Source of the DNA: Maniola hyperantus
Taxonomy: Eukaryota; Arthropoda; Insecta; Lepidoptera; Nymphalidae
Assembly: GCF_902806685.2 (NCBI RefSeq)
Contig: NC_048557.2
Location: forward strand, 186,001 to 250,000
Reading direction: 5' to 3'
Length of the DNA: 64,000 nt
Positions within the stretch are counted from its first letter, which is position 1. Every line of letters begins with the position of its first letter. A program made the position numbers and the translations under genes. Under the pieces are notes generated by a model, which did not search any database, had not been told where the DNA came from, and worked only from the letters and a program-made list of their open reading frames with translations. Shown piece by piece: positions 51,650-62,760 of the stretch.

Positions 51650-53239
51650 TATCATGTTAGCCTATATTTCGGAAAATTTTCAGTCCTCTGAGGGCCGTTT
51701 CAACAAATTTCTATTACAAACTCAACAAAACAATGTTCGATTTGAAATGAAATTGTAAAATTACTGAAACACCGCTCTCGTATTAGAATCTAATCACATA
51801 CTATGGAATCGTCCGAGCGAATCACATCAACATTTTAGTGCCTATTTCCACGTGGTTAAAGATCAAATTGGTACAAAACTATCGGTCTATAAAGGGCCTC
51901 CGTTCAATATTCAACGCTTGTTCTCTTTGTGTGGGCGAGTGAAGGGAATTGACCGATGTATCGACAAAAGGCATAATTAAATACCCTGTCGATACGTTGA
52001 TGCCGACTTTTGTCCGGGGCTCGTCAGTGATGGACTAAGAGCCCACGAGGGTTAAGTTAAAGGGTGTCTACCTTTAAACTTCAACAATTTATTAAACTTG
52101 GGTGTCTGGCAGGGGCTTCCCTCAACACAAAGTGTCTGGCAATGCATGACGTATTTCTAATACCTTTCCGATTTTTTTTTAAATTACACTTAAGGTATAT
52201 AAATGTCAGCAACACTGACTAAATTACTAGTTATTTTTAGCTTATTTTAAAGAATTGATTTGAATTTAAAGTAATGATCAAGATTATTAATTTATTTATT
52301 GAAGTTAGTTTAATGAATTGGAAATATTTGACTCATCCTATGTCACGCGATTTGTGGCGGGGCAGCCATTTTGAATCGATTTGTGTAAATGCAGGTATTT
52401 GACGGTTTCTAAGGCAGTCTCGCTCTGACTCGAGACTCGACGACTATTAAATACTATTTGTGTTTAGGTCGCTATTTCAATCAAGTGGTTGCAATAGCAT
52501 TTATTCCCCAATTAAGCTAATATTTCGTTTAGGTTAATTTAAAGACTATAACTCTCGATAAGCCTCTACGCGTTGTGTGCCATATCCGCGCGCAAGTTTA
52601 ATATGAGAGGACATTTTAACCAACTTATCAAAAATACCCAATAATTCGCCTACTTTTCTGACCGACGCTTTTAGTATTGACGTAAGATTTTTCACACGTT
52701 TGTTACCTGTTATCTCCCAAAGCCACCATGATCCAAACTTAATAGTAGGTAGCTGATCGTTCCTCCCAGTGTTGGGGATAATACGCAGAGAAATTTTCAG
52801 CTCGCGGGTTTTCTTTCTATGAGGGAAAATGGATTGATTAATATCATAGTAATGTCAGCCTCGTCAACGGAAGTGTTCTACGTCGTATCGATACTTTTTA
52901 ATTAATAAGTGAAAATAAAGGCTTATTTTCCATACCTTGTTTATTGATGACAGTTTTTGTTTGAGTTTCAAAGTACTGTTGAAATTCTGAGTACCTGTCA
53001 ATGATACAAGGAGCTCGAATTTCATTACGAAAATTAGATGTTTTTTACAAAATTATAAGAAAAGAGCAGCAGCAATGTTGAGCATAATTCACGGAAGTTT
53101 TGACGATATAGTATATTTATTTATATAATATATATTATCTATTTATCTAATTGTAACTGTTTGTCTCTACAAAATAAATAAATTAAATTAAATTAAATAT
53201 TTTAGAAGCCTTATCTGAAAAGTTAGCCAAGCCAAGTTA
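51650..53239. other. longest stretch without recognised repeats
   Basis: About 1.6 kb with no Helitron, SINE or Rep-C match and no long ORF. 51780-52060 has even composition and looks the most like single-copy, possibly regulatory, DNA. No function is claimed. Confidence 0.35.
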
Positions 53240-53669
53240 AATCAGCCAAGTGCGAGTCACGCTCGCGCACTTAGGGTTCCGTACTACAGTCGTATTTTTT
53301 AGACATTTTGCACGATAAATCATGCAGTCATTCATATTATGCATACAAATAAATAAAAATCTGTTTCAAAATGTACAGGTAAAGCCCTTTCATATGATAC
53401 GGGTGTAGTAATCTTACTTTAAAAGTTGAAAATGCTAATTATTTTTTCATGGTGTCCATGTTTAAATTTTTTTGTGATATTACCACAAATTCACGGTTTT
53501 TTTATTTATACCTTAACGTCTACTATAAGACCTACCTATCTGCCAAATTTCATGATTCTATGTCAACGGGAAGTACCCTGTAGCTTTCTTGACAGACACG
53601 ACAGACAGAGAGAAAAACAACGAAGTGATTCTAAGAGGGTTCCTTTTTCCCTATGGAGATACGGAACCA
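53240..53669 (+). repeat. Rep-C copy, full length
   Basis: AATCAGCCAAGTGCGAGTCA ... GAGATACGGAACC. Confidence 0.85.
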
Positions 53670-53726
53670 GTGTTATTGAGATGTAGTAACGTGTCCAAGA
53701 ACCCATTAATCCCGCCTCCAGTGACA

Positions 53727-53812
53727 GCGGCCATTGTCCGCACAGCACACACATCCGGTCGTGCGGCCGCCACGTCCGCCACGTCCGCCACGTCCGCTTC
53801 CGTCTGTCGCCG
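53727..53812 (+). other. GC-rich patch with a 9-bp repeat
   Basis: GCCACGTCC repeated three times. Overlapping short frames (Ala-Thr-Ser and Pro-Pro-Arg repeats) are by-products. Confidence 0.6.
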
Positions 53813-53970
53813 ATATAACAATACTGGCTGAATTTATTTCCTACTCAATTCATTTTATTGTTTCATCTATTAGACAAACTAGCCTATTCTATTTCGCAAC
53901 TATCTCTAACAAACCAGAACCTATATTTTATTCTGTTTGAAAATTAACAATTATCTTTTAAACTTTTTGA

Positions 53971-54276
53971 CGACCTCCCTGGCGCAGTGGTAAGCGTTGT
54001 TGTCTTATTAGTGGGAGGTCCTGGGTTCGATTCCCGACAGGAGTGTGGAATTTCTAAATTTCTGGTCTGGTCTGGTGCGAGGCTTCGGCCGTGGCTACTT
54101 ACCACCCTACCGGCAAAAGCCATGCCGCCAAGCGATTTAGCGTTCCGGTACGATGCCGTGTAGAAGCCAAAGGGGTGTTTCCAGGTTAGCCCGTTTTCTA
54201 TTTTAGACTACAACATCACTTATACCAGATAAGATTGCAGGCAAGGGCTAACTTGTACCTCACTAAAAAAAAAACT
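53971..54276 (+). mobile_element. SINE3, complete
   Basis: The head CTGGCGCAGTGGTAAGCGTT (A box) and CTGGGTTCGATTCCCGACAG (B box), the body GAGGCTTCGGCCGTGGCTAC and TTACCACCCTACCGGCAAAA, and the tail AACTTGTACCTCACTAAAAA. About 306 bp with an A-run end. Confidence 0.88.
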
Positions 54277-54342
54277 ACTTTATCATCATAATCAACCCAT
54301 CGCTGGCTCACTACTGAGAACTGCAAAGCGATTCGCTTGAAA

Positions 54343-54628
54343 TAAACAAAATTCTGTTTTAGAATGTACAGAAAGCCCTTTCATAATACTTAATATGATA
54401 CCTCACTTGGTATAGTTATCTTACTTTGAAAGTTCAAAATACCTACTTGTTATATTTTGTTTATGAACACATTTTAATATTTTTTTTGTGATGTGACCAT
54501 TTGTAACCAGATGTGATTCACGATTTTCGAATTTATTCCTGTACTTGTGCTATGAGATCTACCTACCTGCCAAATTTCATGATTCTACGTCAACGTGGTC
54601 AACTTTTGAGGTACGGAACCCTAAAAAG
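54343..54628 (+). repeat. Rep-C copy, 3' two thirds
   Basis: From ATTCTGTTTTAGAATGTACA to AGGTACGGAACCCTAAAAAG; the (CAGA)n part is deleted. Confidence 0.8.
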
Positions 54629-54899
54629 ATGTTGTTATCTATTCAAACTGTTGCATGCTCTAGTTCACAATATAATGTAATATGTCAATGCTAACCTGAC
54701 ACTCCCTCGGACGGTATCGCATCGCGAGGAGATTTCCCGCGGGGCCTGTTGTCAAACATTACCTCCAGTGCTCTAGCTCTACACTCATATCGTGGGAACA
54801 TCTTTCTATACATATAGAATCCGCAGAAAAATTGACAGGCAAATACGTTATCATCTCAACTATACTAACCATGCACAATGACTATTTTTTATTTTTTAT
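54629..54899. other. unclassified
   Basis: No repeat matched; 54700-54790 is moderately GC-rich. Confidence 0.35.
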
Positions 54900-55440
54900 T
54901 TTTTAGCTCCGTTTAATCGAACTCATCCTGTCAATCACAGATGTTGGTGAAGACTGTTAGGCTCGTGCACGTCACTCTTATTGGTCCTGGCAGAATACCA
55001 GCGCTCAGGTTTTATTTTAAAACCTGCAGCATTAATGCTGAGCTGGGGCCATTTCATCTTGTGCCAAGTGGGTGCAAGAACTCATTTTAGATTTAATTAA
55101 TTATTAAGTACTTCTTATTATCTACTAACTATTAATTTTAAGTTTAGGCATAAGATGAATAAACCAGTTTTCTTTCTTTCTTCTTTCTTTCAACCTCACA
55201 TCGTTGGTTTGCCTCCGATGTACGGTGGGAGGCCTGGTGAGTGGATCCCCGTTGGAGGGTCCGCCTCGGCGGCGTCGCGTCGTCACTGCTGGCTGAGATT
55301 GCTTCAGTGGTCCCGTGACCCAGCCGCCAGGCGACACGCATGAGCGTTCGCTGGGTTTTAGTGGGTATTTCGGTCGACTCTCGGCCGGCGAGTTCCACAT
55401 ACCATTCCTCCAGTTCCTTCCAGGCTTCCAGGCTCTAGGC
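54900..55440. mobile_element. probable LINE 3' UTR and tail (T3)
   Basis: 54950-55050 (AATGCTGAGCTGGGGCCATT) resembles the insert at 29340-29525. 55195-55400 is GC-rich (GTTGGAGGGTCCGCCTCGG; GAGCGTTCGCTGGGTTTTAG), which I recall from lepidopteran LINE 3' ends. Short frames on both strands are uninformative. Confidence 0.4.
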
Positions 55441-55445
55441 TTCCA

Positions 55446-55466
55446 GGGGGGGGGGGGGGGGGGGGA
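55446..55466 (+). repeat. run of 21 G
   Basis: An uninterrupted G run; its length may be unreliable in sequencing. Confidence 0.95.
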
Positions 55467-55469
55467 TGC

Positions 55470-55724
55470 ACGTTAAAAATCAACCTGACAAGGGAAATTT
55501 TTTAATATCTTGTTCCCTTTCTTTGTGCAGAGCTGTATCAAAGGAAATTGTCTGTTGTATGCATAGGATTATTTTATTTCGGGATAAAAAGACCGTGGGC
55601 GGGATACACTTTGTCCTCTACATTCAACGGTAAGCGTCGTGTGCTCTCACACCTTAATGTCATGACAACTGCTCCGCGAAATACTGAAAACATAGTGATT
55701 GAACTGACTTGAATTGACACTTTT
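55470..55724. other. unclassified
   Basis: Nothing recognised. Confidence 0.4.
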
Positions 55725-55905
55725 TGTTTTTTTTTTAATTTTCATGGCAGCCATTTCGAAATGTTTATTACTTGTTGTTATAGCAGTAAAAGAAATACAC
55801 ATTCTGCGAAAATCCTCTACCTATTACGGTTCACGAGATACAGCCCGCTGTGCGCTGACAGACGGACAGACGGACGGATGGACAACAGAGTCTTAGTAAT
55901 GGGTA
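55725..55905 (+). repeat. Rep-C copy, C2 middle part
   Basis: ATTTTCATGGCAGCCATTTC ... CGGTTCACGAGATACAGCCC ... GACAGACGG. Confidence 0.7.
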
Positions 55906-56136
55906 GTAATTTAACAATGTGTTTCAGGTATTTTATTACTTTATTGCAAAATCATTTTTATACCTACATAAATTTAACTTAAGGGTTCCCCTTAGGATTG
56001 ATATGACATCATAATTACAAAATATTAAACCCTTGTTTAGCTTTGTCAGATCATGTCACACTTTACCACACACGCATTGAGTTTTAATTTTAAAGAATCT
56101 TACGGTACGGTAAAAAATATGCACTTGAACAATATC

Positions 56137-56558
56137 AAAAAAAAACCGGCCAAGTGCGAGTCAGGCTCGCGCAATGAGGGTTCCGTACTACAGTTGTATT
56201 TTTTCAACATTTTGCACGATAATTCAAAAACTATGATAAATAAAAATTTGTTTTTGAATGTACAGGTGAAGACCTTTCATATGATACCCCACTTGATAAT
56301 ATAGTTACTCACTTCAAAAGTTGAAAATACTAATTATTAGTTCATGACCACAATTTAATTTTTTTTGTGTGATCTAACCCTAAATTCACGGTGTTCAGAT
56401 TTTTCCAAATGTCAGCTATAAGATCTACCTATCTGCCAAATTTCATGATTCTAGGTCAACGGGAAGTACCCTGTAGGTTTCTTGACAAACAGACAGACAG
56501 ACAACAAAGTGATCCTATAAGGGTTCCGTTTTTCCTTTTGAGGTACGGAACCCTAAAA
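56137..56558 (+). repeat. Rep-C copy, full length, least diverged
   Basis: AAACCGGCCAAGTGCGAGTC ... TTGAGGTACGGAACCCTAAA. A useful reference copy for the family. Confidence 0.9.
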
Positions 56559-56754
56559 ATTGAGCATCTATCTTTGGAGATGGAGGACAGAATTTCTCGA
56601 TAACCAACAGTAAGTTGCTTGAAATTAATGTAATTCAATAAACAGTAGATTTTCAAGCATTGTGAGCATGTAGTACATACATACATATATTGTAATATAT
56701 GCCTATTATAAGAAACTAGCGGATACCCAGCGTGTGCCGTGAAAAAAGATTGTG

Positions 56755-57070
56755 CCTAATGATTAGAAATGTAACAACCGACCATCAAAAAGTGTAATTT
56801 ATTACCCACTAGCTTATGCTCGCGACTTCGTCCGCGTGGACTACACAAATTTCAAACCCCTATTTTCCCCCCTTAGGGGTTGAATTTTCAAAAATCCTTT
56901 TTTAGCGGATGCCTACGTCATAATAGCAATCTGCATACTAAATTTCAGCCCGATCCGTCCAGTAGTCTGAGCTGTGCGTTGATAGATCAGTCAGTCAGAG
57001 TCAATCAGTCAATCAGTCAGTCAGTCAGTCACCTTTTCCGTTTATATATTTAGATTTTGAATAACACATT
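56755..57070 (+). mobile_element. T2 tail split by a Helitron
   Basis: CAACCGACCATCAAAAAGTG ... TTATTACCC breaks at 56808. TTTTGAATAACACATTTGAT resumes at 57055. Confidence 0.8.
56809..57054 (-). mobile_element. Hel-B Helitron, complete, inserted in the T2 tail
   Basis: Minus strand: TCTAAATATATAAACGGAAA ... GCATAAGCTAG, flanked by A on the 5' side and T on the 3' side. The 5' region has an expanded (GACT)n run. Confidence 0.93.
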
Positions 57071-57074
57071 TGAT

Positions 57075-57524
57075 TTGATTTTTTGGGGTCAAGAACCATC
57101 TTCGCATCGCACCGGCTTTCTAATGAAACTAGTTTAGGGCACATCGGTTGGATGGTTTCAAATTCTACACAGGTAAAAAGACTTTTTTGTGTTTTATATA
57201 TAGAGATTAAAGTCGGTCTATTATTGAAGTGAGGGCGCCAAACTCGCAAGCCGAGGCAAAGGCCAAGCGTTCCGGTCCGGTATTTCGGCCCGTATGTTCC
57301 AGACATCATCGGCAACGATACGTGGCGCAATAAAAAGTAACCGCCGCTATAAGATCTCGCTCCCCTCATCTCGCGTTAGTTCCACCCGATAACCAGGGAT
57401 GCTGCGAACCTAGGCAGCCTGAAACCAAATAAATGTCACTAACGACGACTTATCTATAGGCTTCACTTGAAACGAATTTAATCATAATATAGATAGAAAA
57501 TTATATCTTAGTAGATACGAGTAG
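57075..57524. other. unclassified
   Basis: A 114-codon minus frame (57025-57369) overlaps repeat sequence and has no domain. Confidence 0.35.
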
Positions 57525-57920
57525 TTTCGAGTTGTCGAAATTCCTCAGTGCTTGAGGAGCAAAGTCTTCGAACAGCGCGTATGATGACCAGTGATGACGT
57601 ATGGATCCGAGACATGGTCGATAACTATGGGCCTCATAAAAAAGCTCAGAGTCCGCTTTATAAGTGTTGCCTTGAAAGATAAGTCCCTTTTGCATATAAA
57701 ATATTAGCTTATGTTATGATATTATATAAATAGTTGTAGTGAAAAACTGATAGACGTTGGGGTCCCAGGTGCTAGAATGGCGACCTCGCATTGGAAGATG
57801 AATGAGCCGCAGGGAGTCGCTCGATTCAGGCAGCGGCGCAAGACCGTGGCGTGTGGAAGTCCATGCAAGAGACCTATGTCCAGCAGTGGACGTCTATCGG
57901 TTGATAATGATGATGATGAA
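57525..57920 (+). mobile_element. RTE LINE 3' end with internal gap
   Basis: 57525-57665 matches the polymerase region before that at 15125 (GTATGGATCCGAGACATGGT; GGGCCTCATAAAAAAGCTCA). After unrelated sequence, 57745-57918 continues (TAGACGTTGGGGTCCCAGGT) to GATGATGATGA. Confidence 0.8.
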
Positions 57921-58069
57921 ACTGTAACAAATTAGATTTAAAACCATACCAGTGAAAAGAAGTGTTTGAGAAGTGAGAAACAAATGGATAAATCAGCAAC
58001 GACAAAGTGGTTTTCCAATCGCATTTATACGAGCAAATCGAGTCAACATAATACGGACTATGCGACCTA

Positions 58070-58388
58070 CGCTTAGTATAAGATTTACGTCGCACCAACG
58101 CAACGTTGCTAGAATCCGAGAGTCGAAACACAAATACGTCAAAGTAAAATGGACCTAAAGAGCCTTGAATTGAAGTCAAAAGTTCGATGCCACTGATTTT
58201 AATTTCGCAACGTTCCCGCATGGAGCGCTGGCTGAAGATGTGTAAACAAACTTGAGTTTTAAAACAAGGCTGTTAAGATCCAGTTTACTATAACGCGGAA
58301 GTGTTTTGACACTCGAATACTATCAACGTTGGTGAGCATAGACTTATTATAGTAGGTAATGGTGAGACATAAACTCTCGTACTAAGCG
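58070..58388. mobile_element. TA-flanked MITE, copy 2, complete
   Basis: CGCTTAGTATAAGATTTACG mirrors the right end TAAACTCTCGTACTAAGCG. TA lies on both sides. Inside, CGCAACGTTCCCGCATGGAG and ACTATAACGCGGAAGTGTTT match the complement of copy 1. Confidence 0.85.
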
Positions 58389-58650
58389 TACGGTGCTCGG
58401 AGCTACTCCTTCTTTTTGTCCGGACTTTAAAGTCCAATAAATCCGGAGGTCCGGACGGATGGCGACCGATTCGCGAACATTCCTCTTTGTTATTGCTCGC
58501 GCTTATTAAGGTTTCGGATTACTTGGGTCCAGCATTCTTTTGAAAGCGATTTTTTTTTTGGAAAAATTGGAGTAAGTACCTAATGGTGCGAAATTTTGAC
58601 TGTAATAGGGCAAACCCTACGGAATATTATAGGTATACCAACCATAGTAT
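58389..58650. other. unclassified, with a 14-bp palindrome
   Basis: GGACTTTAAAGTCC at 58422-58435 is a perfect palindrome, followed by GTCCGGAC-type words. Confidence 0.45.
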
Positions 58651-58651
58651 A

Positions 58652-58830
58652 CATATATATAAAATGAAAAGGTGACTGATTGACTGACTGATCTATCAAA
58701 GCACAGCTCAAACTAAGAAATGGATCGGGCAGTTCCTCTGGTGCTACAAATGTTCATAGGCGGCAGTAATCAGTTAACATCAGGTGACCCCGCCTGCTTG
58801 TTTGCTCACTATTTCTATAAAAAAAATGCA
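58652..58830 (+). mobile_element. Hel-B 5' fragment fused to a LINE 3' end
   Basis: 58652-58731 is Hel-B up to TGGATCGGGC. From 58732 it reads GCAGTTCCTCTGGTGCTACA, as at 38800, down to CATCAGGTGACC. Confidence 0.7.
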
Positions 58831-58831
58831 A

Positions 58832-59321
58832 CCGGCAGTATCTCTTATAGGCTTATTTAAATGATAGTCGACCTTCTGAACTCTAGTGGTAAATTCGCGA
58901 CTTAAAAGTTAAAACGTAAGAAGCAAAAGCACTTTAAAAGCAAATCGCTAGTGAGTGCGCGCCAAGCGCATTGGATTTAGAGGCCGTCATCTCTCGCTTT
59001 TATTTTGGTTTTGGCGGCTAAACAGAATTAATTGAAACTCAAAATCTTTTAAAGTATTTAAATAGACTTTTATTTGCTTTTTGCTTGCTGTTTTCGGTTA
59101 AGGTTGTACTTAGTCATTTTTAATTTTTTATTTCAGTCTTATCTTCTGTGATATTTTAAAATTGCTTAAAATGCTTGAAATGCACAATGTAGCACCCGAT
59201 TCCAGGCACCCCGAATAAGAGGCGGATTTCCTGGGAATGCTCTTTATGCTGTTCCAATCCAATCAACATTCAACAAAAAAAATCAGCAAAACTGAATGCA
59301 ACATATCCTACAACCAGTATG
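58832..59321. other. unclassified
   Basis: Nothing recognised. Confidence 0.4.
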
Positions 59322-59587
59322 AAAAACCGGTCAATTGGGAGTTAGACTCGCATACGAAGGGTTCCGTACCATGACAAGAAATAACACTTTTTTAATTTTC
59401 ATGGTGATTATTTTGAAATTCTTATTATTTGTCTTCATAGCGGCAATAGAAAATACACATCTGTCAGTTTTTTAATTCTGCACCTATTACGGTTCACGAG
59501 CTACAGCCCGCTGACAGACAGACGGAAGGACGGGCGGGCAGTGGAAGTTTAGTAATAGGGCACGTTTCGGATACGGATCCCTAAAAA
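59322..59587 (+). repeat. Rep-C copy, subfamily C2
   Basis: GAAAAACCGGTCAATTGGGA ... TACAGCCCGCTGACAGACAG ... TACGGATCCCTAAAAAATA. Confidence 0.75.
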
Positions 59588-60581
59588 ATAACACGGACGA
59601 AAGTGGGATAAAATTGAAAAACTAAGAGGAACAAGAAATAAATATGTCGGGAGGAAATAAGAACCTCGTATGCCAGCCTCCGTGGACCATAAATCTGTAA
59701 GCCTCCCCTTGTCAGACGGAATAACCGCCGCGGTGGCGTTTTTGTCAGCTTTGATAAACGATAATAAGGTTTTGTGTGTCTGTTCATACGCCGGAGTATA
59801 ATGGCGATATAATTGTATCCAAAACATCATAATTACTGAATGTCGGATAAAAGGATCTTCCAGACGCGTAGCTCTTGAGATGAACATAGACAAAACCACA
59901 GATATATACAGACATGCAACTAGCGTGGCCCCTCAGTCCCTCTCGCTCAAGCAGAGGTACTTGTGAAATGTTATTTCTTCTATTTAACATTCGCTTCGGC
60001 TATTGTAGCCCAGTATACTGCGACCCACTATTGCATAATAACTTCAAAAACAATAAAACAAATGAATTATTTCTTTAAAATACTTGAATCAACATAACCT
60101 CAGTGCACGTTGTTTGTCAAGATCTCAGATACAAATACATCTTGACAAATAAAGTGGCCACGGTGATAAGGACGGAAAATAATCACGTTGACAGATTTAT
60201 GTGTGAGATATATGTAGCTATATAGTCTCGTCTAAGCTGAGTATTTAATTATTTATTTTATTTATCTAAGCGCTCTATAGAATCAAAGTTCAGTGTCTGA
60301 GATTGATCAATTCATCCTTATTTCAATTACCGAAGTACCCTTAGCAGTATTCTTAGGAGCTATCCCATTAAACTCCGTTTGTCAAAGTCAGTGTCACTGA
60401 GGCGTAAAATCGGTACAAGCTTAGACCATTTGTGACACTGGATCCCGAGCAAACAAGTACACGCGCCGATGAAAATGGTATTTGCATAGGACGTCACTCA
60501 TTCAAACATTTATTGGATGAATGAATGAATTTAACATTGGGGGATGATTGCCCGTCTATTTACAGCTGTAGGTACCTAAAC
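59588..60581. other. unclassified
   Basis: Open minus frames at 59549-59899 have no domain. TTTGTCAAGAT (60113) pairs perfectly with ATCTTGACAAA (ending 60149). Confidence 0.35.
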
Positions 60582-60845
60582 TAGCTAGCCGATGCCCCCG
60601 AGTTCTTTCTCGTGGATTTAGGTTTTTAGGGTTCCGTACCCAAAGGGTAAAACGGAACCCTTATTAATCTTCTTTGTCTGACTATCACAGGTGACATATG
60701 GAACAAGCTCATAGACGAAATGAGTTACAAACCTGAATTTTTAGGATTCCGTACTTCAAAAGGAAAACAGAACCCTTATAAGATCACTTTTTTGTCTGTC
60801 TGTCTGCCTGTCTGTCTGTCAAGATACCTATGGGTAGATTCTATA
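60582..60845 (-). mobile_element. Hel-A end fused to two Rep-C ends
   Basis: 60582-60628 is a Hel-A 3' end. 60629-60690 and 60738-60845 are both the 3' end of Rep-C in complement (GGTTCCGTACCCAAAGGGTA; GATTCCGTACTTCAAAAGGA). Confidence 0.65.
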
Positions 60846-61029
60846 ACGATTCAAAAGCACTTTAAAGATAATTTAAATAAAAATTATTGATAATAGCAAA
60901 GTGATAGATAGATAGGTACCTAATGATCTTTGACGACAAATTTTTTGTTAAGGGATTCAGCACGATGGATTTGCGAAGCTCGTTCCATAAACAGATAGCA
61001 GTGACCGTGAAGGAATTCCTGAAGTATTC
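60846..61029. other. unclassified
   Basis: A 70-codon frame (60923-61135) runs into the MITE scrap and is not a gene. Confidence 0.4.
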
Positions 61030-61085
61030 TGTCGGATGTGCAGGTTCCCTCCCCGATTGCCATCTCGACCTGTCGCGTACTATAC
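61030..61085 (+). mobile_element. GACAGGTCGAGAT-family MITE, right arm
   Basis: TCCCTCCCCGATTGCCATCT then CGACCTGTCGCGTACTATA. Confidence 0.7.
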
Positions 61086-61224
61086 CTAGCTACGAGTATG
61101 TTAACAACGCCCTCGCATATTGTAACGATGGGTAGAACGTGTGCTTACGATATTGTTCGTGTAATGATCGCTGTCTGAAACATCAAATTTGGATAATGTT
61201 ACACATTGGAAGCGCTTTCACTAA

Positions 61225-61610
61225 GAGCCCTCGCCCACGGCGACTTTTTGTAGCGATGCTGTCGCGCGTTTACTAAACGCACGCCAGCATCACTACTAAC
61301 GCGTGTTAGTCGCATTTGCAACGCGCTACTGCATCGCGACTGTATCGATGCAAACGCGCGACTTTGTCGGATGACATCGGGGGAAGAACGGAGGGAGGGT
61401 GGCGCGTGAATAGAGAACCGAGCATCAGTGCAACATTTTTTCTCGTTTGCTTCACAGAAGCGCGACAATATCGCGTTTGCATCGCGACTGAATCTGAGAC
61501 CGTGGGCGAGGGCACACAGCTAGCGACCGCTTCGCGACTCGACTATCGATGCGGACGCGCGACAGCATCGCTACTGTATCGCTACAAAAAGTCGCCGTGG
61601 GCGAGGGCTC
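61225..61610. mobile_element. Harbinger-like MITE, 386 bp
   Basis: TIRs GAGCCCTCGCCCACGGCGAC at the left and the mirror ending GTGGGCGAGGGCTC at the right, extending about 43 bp; the right arm has about 11 extra bases. TAA lies on both sides (61222-61224, 61611-61613), the 3-bp duplication typical of PIF/Harbinger. Confidence 0.85.
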
Positions 61611-61669
61611 TAAAATATCAGACACGATCTTGCTTGTATAGACCTATTACAATTAAGTATATATACCTA

Positions 61670-62039
61670 CAGGGTGTAACCAGAACGCTAGGTAGCAAAA
61701 ACTTAGCGTTATTGTTTTTCTAGGTACCTAAATACAATCCAATACTAATAACCATTTGCCTCGTTTTGTACTTTTAGTGATTTAGAATTTTTCAAACCCG
61801 CAATGCATAGAGTGCAAAACTCGGGTCAATGCTCCGCCTACGACGCGGCATTGACTTCGAGTGGCCTACTTTCGCAACGTTCGTTGACCTCTAGCGTCAG
61901 GAGTTTTACTTGCAATATCGTGAACTTTTACAAAATTATAGGGTTTTTTGTAAAAAAAAAAGTTTTTTGTGGTATGATATCAATATTTATCAGAACTATC
62001 ACCTGTCTTCGTTTTTCCCAGCGTTCTGGTTACATCCTG
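61670..62039. mobile_element. X-family TIR element, complete
   Basis: The ends CAGGGTGTAACCAGAACGCT and AGCGTTCTGGTTACATCCTG are inverted with one mismatch. The centre contains CCGCCTACGACGCGGCATTG. Partial relatives are at 28572, 34474 and 45250-45640. Confidence 0.85.
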
Positions 62040-62100
62040 AATTTCTGAGTGCAAAATGCGAGTATTGTAATATGTACGAATTGTCAGTTTAAACGTAGCA

Positions 62101-62349
62101 TGTTCATATTAGCTGTAACATAAAAATGCAACGCCTCAATATATCGAAGTAGGTTGCCTGCACATCGGATTGAAAGAGAGGTGATGCAAAATTATGTAGG
62201 TTAAGTAGTTAGGCAATAAGATTAAAACAATAGTATGTAAGATTTCTTTATTGGTATTGTTAGCGCATAAGAAGAGTAGATCATAAGACGGCTCTCAATA
62301 AACATCTTTCACCGTTGCCGCATTTAATTATTACCATACGGCCACAACA
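62101..62349 (+). mobile_element. possible LTR
   Basis: Starts TGTTCATATTAG, ends GGCCACAACA (TG...CA) and has AATAAA near 62298. It is followed ten bases later by TGGCGACCCTTGCCAG, which looks like a primer-binding site (TGG start). There is no second LTR in the window. Confidence 0.4.
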
Positions 62350-62760
62350 TATTATCTCATGGCGACCCTTGCCAGTCGGTGCATGCCTAATCTAAGTGCG
62401 TGCACCGGCTGGGCACCGATCAAGAAGAAGACTACACAATTTTCAAAAGAATATTCAAGACTCAGCTAGAACAAAAAGAAGAAACTAATTCCACGTCCTG
62501 TATTAATATCAAAAAACACTAATATCAAGAAATAAGCCAAAAAAAATGAATCCATAATGAACAGAAGACATCTCAAGCTTCATTGATCGGCCCAGCATCA
62601 TCGTGCGTCCAGGGTTATCCCGGCCACAACTAGGAGGTGTCCAGGGTATTCCCGGCCCAGTTCGAAGAGTCCAGGGTTTTCCCGGCCCACCAAGAAGAAA
62701 GAAGAGGCGCAGACTCCAGACCTCCGGACCTGATGAGCGAAATCACGGTAATTCACATCG
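62350..62760 (+). mobile_element. possible leader of the LTR element, with a triple motif
   Basis: GTCCAGGGTTATCCCGGCC-like motifs begin at 62607, 62639 and 62669 (spacing 32 and 30). No gag or pol frame follows. Confidence 0.3.

Noticed and set aside
57025..57369. 114-codon minus-strand ORF as a gene
   Set aside because: It begins inside Hel-B/T2 repeat sequence and shows no recognisable motif.
59549..59899. 116-codon minus-strand ORF as a gene
   Set aside because: Overlaps the Rep-C copy at its end and competes with two other open frames; no motif seen.
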